Shown here one piece after another: positions 6,921 through 10,541 of a stretch of 10,541 nucleotides of DNA; the first letter of the stretch is position 1, and every line of letters begins with the position of its first letter. A model generated the notes under the pieces. It did not search any database, was not told where the DNA came from, and saw nothing but the letters and a program-made list of their open reading frames with translations. Source of the DNA: Bacteroidales bacterium (GTDB taxonomy: Bacteria > Bacteroidota > Bacteroidia > Bacteroidales > UBA932); NCBI GenBank assembly GCA_024681565.1, contig JAILAO010000064.1, positions 1-10,541 of the forward strand, given 5' to 3'. The translations under genes were made by a program, and so were the position numbers.

Positions 6921-6934
6921 CTTCAGTAATTTTG
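6904..6934 (+). promoter_or_regulatory. Candidate sigma-ABfr promoter of birA
   Basis: TAATTTTG at 6927-6934 matches TAnnTTTG fully; TTG at 6904-6906, 20 nt upstream, can serve as the -33 core. The -33 lies inside the ftsH coding sequence. The predicted start near 6941 leaves a leader of about 15 nt before the ATG at 6956. Confidence 0.65.
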
Positions 6935-6938
6935 CAGA

Positions 6939-6946
6939 CAAATATA
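6939..6946 (-). promoter_or_regulatory. Candidate sigma-ABfr -7 element of the ftsH-cdsA-psd operon
   Basis: The minus strand reads TATATTTG, a perfect TAnnTTTG, 18 nt upstream of the ftsH ATG. The matching -33 region would fall in the first codons of birA, where I see no TTTG at the right spacing. It lies only 4 bp from the opposing birA -7 box. Confidence 0.65.
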
Positions 6947-6955
6947 CTAACAAAA

Positions 6956-7585
6956 ATGAAACCATCCGACGCGGACCCCGATATAATCTGGTTAGGAACG
7001 GCCGATTCGACCAACAGCATACTCAGGAGGCAGATTCCTTCCCTTGACAATTTGTCAATCATCGCTGCCAGAGAGCAGACGGCCGGCCGCGGTCAGGGCA
7101 CGCATACCTGGTATGCCACCCCCGGCGCCAACCTCACGTTCAGCATCCTCTACCGCTTCGGGGGCGACTGCGCCCTGGCCGCGTCGGAGGCCATCCTGAT
7201 CACGCAGGTGACGACCCTGGCGCTGCGGGACTATCTGCTGAAGAACGACATCAGCGCCAGGATCAAATGGCCCAACGACATCTGGGTCGGAGACCGCAAG
7301 ATCTGCGGCATCCTCATCGAGAACATCCTCAGCCAGGGAGCCGTGCTTGAAAGCATTGTCGGCATCGGCCTCAATGTCAACGAAAGCGACTGGCCGTCAG
7401 ACCTGCCCAACCCCGTCTCCATGTACGAACTGACCGGCCGCACCTATGACATCCGGCAGGAACTGCCCCGGCTGCAACAAGAAATCCGCCGCCGTTTCGG
7501 CCAGCTGGCCTCCCCCGACGGCAGATTGTCTCTGCAAGAAGAATTCGGAAAATATATGTTCAGGCTCCCCGAAGAGCCGAGATAG
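6956..7585 (+). CDS. birA: Biotin--[acetyl-CoA-carboxylase] ligase, catalytic domain only
   Basis: This 209-residue cytoplasmic enzyme activates biotin as biotinyl-5'-AMP and transfers it to the lysine of biotin carboxyl carrier proteins. Visible motifs: DSTN (17-20), AREQTAGRGQGTHTW (38-52, the adenylate loop, usually GRGRRG, here GRGQGT), PGANLTFSI (56-64), KWPNDIWV (104-111) with catalytic Lys104, KICGILIE (115-122) and GIGLNVN (136-142). There is no N-terminal helix-turn-helix, so it is a mono-functional ligase and not a repressor like E. coli BirA. The usual small C-terminal SH3-like domain is missing: the protein stops at KYMFRLPEEPR. The ATG at 6956 is preferred to the TTG at 6932, which lies in the promoter. 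The gene diverges from ftsH and overlaps rpe tail-to-tail by 26 bp. Confidence 0.93.
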   Translation: MKPSDADPDIIWLGTADSTNSILRRQIPSLDNLSIIAAREQTAGRGQGTHTWYATPGANLTFSILYRFGGDCALAASEAILITQVTTLALRDYLLKNDISARIKWPNDIWVGDRKICGILIENILSQGAVLESIVGIGLNVNESDWPSDLPNPVSMYELTGRTYDIRQELPRLQQEIRRRFGQLASPDGRLSLQEEFGKYMFRLPEEPR

Positions 7586-8207
7586 CGGCTGCGGGATCCG
7601 GTGCGCCGAAAACGGAACTCCCGGCCACTGCCAGGTCCACACCGGCTTCTTCGACGGCCCGGGCATTGCCCTGATTGATGCCACCGTCGATCTCGATGAT
7701 CGCCTTCGCACCGCGGCGTTCGATCTCTGCCCGCAGGGCTGCCACCCGGTCGATGGATTCGTAAATGAATTTCTGCCCGCCAAATCCGGCGAATACGGAC
7801 ATGATCAGGAAATAATCCGCTTTCCCGATATAGGGGAAGAGCTTGGCGACCGGGACGTCCGGATTGATGACCACGCCGGCCTTCATTCCCAGCTCCTGGA
7901 TCTTCTGGATAAAGCGGGAGGTGTTGCGCCCTGCGGCTTCCCAGTGGAAGGAGCACATCCGGACGCCGTCCTTGGCGATTTTCTCGAACCAGCGCTCGGG
8001 ATGGACCACCATCAGGTGCACATCCATCGGAGCCGTCGCGATCTTGGCGACCTGGTCGATCACAGAAAAACCAAAAGAAATATTCGGGACGAGCGAGCCG
8101 TCCATCACGTCGAGGTGGATGACATCCCCGCAACGGTTGACAAGCTGGATGTCCTTCTCCAAATGAAGGAAGTCCGCCGCCAGGATAGAAGGGGCAATCT
8201 GGAGCAT
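7560..8207 (-). CDS. rpe: Ribulose-phosphate 3-epimerase
   Basis: This 215-residue cytoplasmic TIM-barrel enzyme interconverts ribulose 5-phosphate and xylulose 5-phosphate in the pentose phosphate pathway. It starts IAPSILAADF (4-13), the usual beta-1 signature. HLDVMDG (31-37) gives metal ligands His31 and Asp33, VHLMV (63-67) gives His64, and IEIDGGIN (171-178) gives Asp174, the second acid/base. AGSSVFG (195-201) is the phosphate-binding end. The loop usually written MSVNPGFGGQ reads MSVFAGFGGQ (136-145), so Asn-Pro is Phe-Ala here. Length is normal. AlsE-type allulose-6-phosphate epimerase is a less likely alternative. The gene follows dnaA by 19 bp on the same strand without a terminator, so it is probably in the dnaA transcript. 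Its last 26 bp overlap the end of birA. Confidence 0.95.
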   Translation of the reverse strand: MLQIAPSILAADFLHLEKDIQLVNRCGDVIHLDVMDGSLVPNISFGFSVIDQVAKIATAPMDVHLMVVHPERWFEKIAKDGVRMCSFHWEAAGRNTSRFIQKIQELGMKAGVVINPDVPVAKLFPYIGKADYFLIMSVFAGFGGQKFIYESIDRVAALRAEIERRGAKAIIEIDGGINQGNARAVEEAGVDLAVAGSSVFGAPDPAAAISALRGA

Positions 8208-8226
8208 ATCGTATTGTGGTTATAGG

Positions 8227-9651
8227 TTATCGGTTGGACGGCACGAGCATCGCTTCGATGTCCGAGACGTATTTCCGGAAGCCCTTGTCCGTCTCCATCA
8301 GGTCCGAGACGGTCGTGCAGGCGTGCAGGACCGTGGCGTGGTCCTTGCCGCCGATCTCCTGGCCGATCGTCGCAAGAGAGCAGTTGGAGATAAGATTGCG
8401 GCTCAGGTACATGGCAATCTGCCGGGCCTGGACGATCTGCCGTTTGCGGGACTTGGAAAGCAGGTCCTCGCGGCTGATGTTGAAATAATCGCAGACGGAA
8501 CGCTGCACCTTGCCGATATCGAGGTCGGACTTCTCCTCGCCGACCAGGGTCTCCGTAATGGATTCCGCCAGTTCGAGCATGGACTTGCCGCGCTCCACGG
8601 AGGCATGGGCGATCAGGGAGATCAGGGCCCCTTCGAGCTCGCGGAAGTTCGTCTTCACGCGGGTGGCCAGGAAATCCAGGACCTCGTCGGGGACATCGAC
8701 ACCTTCGCGCTCGGCGCGGGAACGGAGCATCTGCAGGCGGGTCTTGTAGTCCGGCTGGGTCAGCTGGACGGAAAGACCCCACTTGAAACGGGAAAGCAGG
8801 CGCTCTTCGAAATTCTGCAGGTCCACCGGGGCCCGGTCGGACGTGAAGATCAGCTGCTTGCCGCTCTGGTGCAGGTAGTTGAAAATGTTGAACATGGCGT
8901 TCTGGCAACCGGGGCCCAGCAGGCCCTGGATGTCGTCCACGATCAGCACGTCCAGCTTCATATAGAAAGCCATGAAGTCCGTCAGCTTGTTGAGCACGGA
9001 CACGGCGTGCATATAGGTCGTCTTGAATTCGTTGCCGGTCACATAGAGAACCACCTGCTCGGGGAACTTCTCCTTGATGGCAATGCCGATGGCCTGGGCC
9101 AGGTGGGTCTTGCCGAGACCCGGTCCGCCGAAAATGAAAAGCGGATTGAACACCGTCTTGCCCGGAGCGCCGGCGATATTCTCTCCGGCGGTCACGCCCA
9201 TCTTGTTGCACTCCCCTTCCACCAGGTTGGCGAAGCAATAAGCAGGATTGAGCCGCGGGTCGATCTGGATTTTCTGCAGCCCGGGATAAATGAACGGGCT
9301 GGGGTTCGCGGTCGGATTGGTATTGACCGTAACCTCCGGGTTGACCGGAATCACCGTCCGCTGACCGGACAGGCGCATCGCCGGCTGGTTCTGCACGGGT
9401 TTGACCTTATAGCCCAGTTGGGCATCCGGTCCGATCACGCGATGCAGGGTCATCCGCAGGACATCCAGGAACGCGGACTCGACATACTCCTGGAAGAAAA
9501 GGGAAGGAACCTCCACGGTCAGTTTGGAATCCACGAACGAGACGGCACGGATCGGCCGGAACCACACCTTGAACTGCTGCGGTTCGACGATTTGCCCAAT
9601 AATCCTCAGGCATTCGTCCCAAATCTCGTTATGTTTCGCTAAAGATTCCAC
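8227..9651 (-). CDS. dnaA: Chromosomal replication initiator protein DnaA
   Basis: This 474-residue AAA+ protein binds DnaA boxes and opens the origin. Domain I (about 1-75) includes WDECLRIIGQIVEPQQFKVWF (11-31); domain II is a short Asn/Pro-rich linker (85-122). Domain III has Walker A GGPGLGKT (175-182), Walker B VLIVDDIQ (235-242), sensor I LIFTSDRAP (267-275), box VII LLSRFKWGL (285-293, Arg288 as finger) and sensor II NFRELEGAL (335-343, Arg337). Domain IV (375-474) has the helix-turn-helix with SRKRQIVQARQIAMYL (401-416) and the DnaA signature GGKDHATVLHA (434-444). The start is GTG at 9651: an in-frame TAA lies three codons upstream and the next in-frame ATG (residue 67) would cut off domain I. 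The leader is AT-rich and lacks an obvious Shine-Dalgarno sequence. rpe follows after 19 bp. Confidence 0.98.
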   Translation of the reverse strand: MESLAKHNEIWDECLRIIGQIVEPQQFKVWFRPIRAVSFVDSKLTVEVPSLFFQEYVESAFLDVLRMTLHRVIGPDAQLGYKVKPVQNQPAMRLSGQRTVIPVNPEVTVNTNPTANPSPFIYPGLQKIQIDPRLNPAYCFANLVEGECNKMGVTAGENIAGAPGKTVFNPLFIFGGPGLGKTHLAQAIGIAIKEKFPEQVVLYVTGNEFKTTYMHAVSVLNKLTDFMAFYMKLDVLIVDDIQGLLGPGCQNAMFNIFNYLHQSGKQLIFTSDRAPVDLQNFEERLLSRFKWGLSVQLTQPDYKTRLQMLRSRAEREGVDVPDEVLDFLATRVKTNFRELEGALISLIAHASVERGKSMLELAESITETLVGEEKSDLDIGKVQRSVCDYFNISREDLLSKSRKRQIVQARQIAMYLSRNLISNCSLATIGQEIGGKDHATVLHACTTVSDLMETDKGFRKYVSDIEAMLVPSNR

Positions 9652-9694
9652 TACTGGTTAAAAAATGCGACCGGTTCATCACCGTATCGCAGTG

Positions 9695-9702
9695 CAAAGT
9701 TG
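9695..9702 (-). promoter_or_regulatory. Weak candidate -7 element for dnaA
   Basis: The minus strand reads CAACTTTG, one mismatch from TAnnTTTG, 43 nt upstream of the GTG start. The -33 position falls in a T-rich run without a clear TTTG. It is the best match I found upstream of dnaA, but weak. Confidence 0.3.
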
Positions 9703-9728
9703 GAGGAAAAAAAATTGAAAAAAACATT

Positions 9729-9773
9729 TTTCTAATATTGCATATTAATTTTTTTTGGCTTAAATATTAGAAA
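9729..9773. repeat. 11-bp perfect inverted repeat in the dnaA upstream region
   Basis: TTTCTAATATT (9729-9739) and AATATTAGAAA (9763-9773) are perfect inverted copies around a 23-nt AT-rich spacer containing an eight-plus T run. The arms are AT-only except for one pair, so as RNA the hairpin would be weak; a protein-binding dyad or an easily melted element is as likely. Confidence 0.7.
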
Positions 9774-9838
9774 CCTGAACCTGCAAATAGTCCATTTGAA
9801 ACTATCTGGTTTTCAATATGATACAAAGCAGCAAATCG

Positions 9839-9859
9839 AATAACGACCGAAAATAACGA
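9839..9859. repeat. 8-bp direct repeat, 13-bp period
   Basis: AATAACGA occurs at 9839-9846 and again at 9852-9859. Two copies only, so chance is possible in AT-rich DNA. Confidence 0.45.
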
Positions 9860-9868
9860 TAGTTACGT

Positions 9869-9887
9869 ATTTAGAGAATTTCTAAAT
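9869..9887. repeat. 7-bp inverted repeat sharing the TTTCTAA core with the 9729-9773 dyad
   Basis: ATTTAGA (9869-9875) and TCTAAAT (9881-9887) are inverted copies around GAATT. The half-site core TTTCTAA/TTAGAAA also appears at 9729-9735, 9767-9773 and 9879-9885, which suggests one recurring binding motif. Confidence 0.55.
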
Positions 9888-9956
9888 TAAGAAACAAACG
9901 TTTTTCCCCGCTGCAATCGCCTGCATCCCATAAAAAACCAAAAACAGGGGGTATTT

Positions 9957-10541
9957 TTATTCCACCCGGACAGCCTTGTCTCCTGTTATCCGGACCAAAA
10001 AGGCATCCGGATATTTTTTGCGGATGGCGGACAGATGTTTTTTCGATCCGGCGGCCGTATTGCTGACTCCGATATAATATTTATAGAGCGACCCGCTTTG
10101 GATGATGCGCGGTGTATAACCCATGAACTCCCGGGACTTGGGATCCATTTTCTTCTTGACGGCGAATATCTGGACGGCATAGACGGTCCCGTCATCCCCC
10201 TTCGCCGCCGGCGGAGCCGGTGCCGGGGCTGTCTTCGGGGCGATTGCCTTCGGTTTTTCTCCGTCCGGGGACGGAGCATCCACCGTACCGTCGTAGATCT
10301 GTTTGTATTCGATAAAGGCCTGGCAGATCCGCTCGGCCAGCTGGTCGCGGTTTTCTTTCTGCCGGAGCGCGGCCAGATCGGTGTCGTTCGAGATGAACCC
10401 GAGTTCCAGCAGGACGGCAGGCATCGCCGTGCGCCACAGGACCAGGAACGGGTCCTGTGAAAGTCCGCGGTCATGGACGATGGGGCCTCCCTTCAGATGC
10501 TTTTCGACCGCCTGGGCGAAGCGGACGCTCTGCTCCAGGTT
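9957..10541 (-). CDS. N-acetylmuramoyl-L-alanine amidase with C-terminal SPOR domain, 5' part cut off by window edge
   Basis: The frame is open from the right edge to the stop at 9957, giving the last 194 residues. Residues 1-82 are the end of an Amidase_3 domain: DRGLSQDPFLVLWRTAMPAV (24-43), then LLELGFISN (44-52), whose Glu46 corresponds to the conserved catalytic Glu of this zinc amidase family. The first zinc-binding His and Glu are outside the window. A Pro/Ala-rich linker (98-113, KAIAPKTAPAPAPPAA) leads to a SPOR-type domain (about 119-188): TVYAVQIFAVKKKMD, SGSLYKYYIGVSN, KKHLSAIRKKYPDAFLVRI. SPOR domains bind denuded glycan strands at the division septum, so the enzyme probably cleaves the stem peptide from muramic acid in the periplasm during cell separation. 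The ATG at 10424 is internal to the domain and is not a start. No clear terminator follows. Confidence 0.92.
   Translation of the reverse strand, partial: NLEQSVRFAQAVEKHLKGGPIVHDRGLSQDPFLVLWRTAMPAVLLELGFISNDTDLAALRQKENRDQLAERICQAFIEYKQIYDGTVDAPSPDGEKPKAIAPKTAPAPAPPAAKGDDGTVYAVQIFAVKKKMDPKSREFMGYTPRIIQSGSLYKYYIGVSNTAAGSKKHLSAIRKKYPDAFLVRITGDKAVRVE

Larger units (their letters stand above)
9652..9956. other. AT-rich intergenic region upstream of dnaA; possible regulatory or origin DNA
   Basis: About 305 bp without a gene, and far more AT-rich than the rest of the window. It holds an 11-bp inverted repeat (9729-9773), a second dyad (9869-9887), an 8-bp direct repeat with 13-bp period (9839-9859) and long A/T runs (for example 9711-9724 and 9749-9757). 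It carries the leader of dnaA on the right-to-left strand and the downstream region of the amidase gene. I looked on both strands for TTATNCACA-type DnaA boxes and found none, so an oriC call is not supported. No RNA gene recognised. Confidence 0.6.

Noticed and set aside
6921..6965. 15-codon N-terminal extension of FtsH
   Set aside because: It would begin inside birA and contains the -7 boxes; MAQKPNNK at 6920 gives the usual N-terminus.
7044..7058. TTGACA-ATT-TGTCAA inverted repeat in the start of birA, considered as a BirA operator
   Set aside because: This BirA has no DNA-binding domain, the repeat is only 6 bp per arm and lies in coding sequence; chance is sufficient.
7446..8225. Plus-strand open frame of 259 codons after birA, considered as a lost BirA C-terminus
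   Set aside because: It lies antisense to rpe, shows no SH3-like biotin-ligase sequence, and rpe is intact there.
8323..9642. Plus-strand open frame of 439 codons
   Set aside because: It is antisense to dnaA, which has every family motif. Long open frames opposite GC-rich genes are expected from codon bias.
9900..9956. Possible terminator after the amidase gene
   Set aside because: C-rich and G-rich runs (9906-9909 and 9947-9951) do not pair into a compact stem followed by a U tract in the right direction.

Overview
The window looks like an ordinary chromosomal segment from a GC-rich member of the Bacteroidota, most likely Bacteroidales. Evidence for this: a SusC/RagA-type TonB plug protein, a DUF4890-like secreted protein, short leaders without Shine-Dalgarno sequences, an archaeal-type phosphatidylserine decarboxylase, and several close matches to the Bacteroidetes sigma-ABfr promoter (TTTG, 19-20 nt, TAnnTTTG). 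Genus cannot be fixed from the sequence. All intergenic spaces are short except one of about 305 bp upstream of dnaA.

Left part (1-2390), all on the minus strand: the N-terminal 233 residues of a secreted alpha/beta hydrolase (runs off the left edge), a small lipoprotein of unknown function, a secreted Glu/Arg-rich and Gly-rich DUF4890-like protein, and tRNA-Cys(GCA). Each is a separate unit with its own terminator and/or a candidate promoter. At 2391-3436 (plus strand) a free-standing TonB plug-domain lipoprotein is translationally coupled to a HAD-family phosphatase.

Centre (3441-7585): ftsH-cdsA-psd form a tightly overlapping minus-strand operon (8-nt and 4-nt overlaps). It combines the membrane AAA+ protease with two steps of phosphatidylethanolamine synthesis; the intervening enzyme PssA is not in the window. 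birA (biotin-protein ligase) diverges from ftsH, with a 35-bp gap that carries -7 elements for both directions. BirA lacks its usual C-terminal domain, and its end overlaps the end of rpe by 26 bp.

Right part (7560-10541): dnaA and rpe form a minus-strand pair 19 bp apart. Upstream of dnaA is an AT-rich intergenic region with inverted and direct repeats but no recognisable DnaA box. The window ends in the C-terminal 194 residues of an N-acetylmuramoyl-L-alanine amidase with a C-terminal SPOR domain.

I found no mobile element, CRISPR array, defence system or rRNA. The genes are mostly housekeeping. The points worth a second look are the orphan plug lipoprotein coupled to a HAD enzyme, the truncated BirA, the back-to-back ftsH/birA promoters, the dnaA upstream region and an altered loop in Rpe. 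I did not find convincing evidence for a new multi-gene system.
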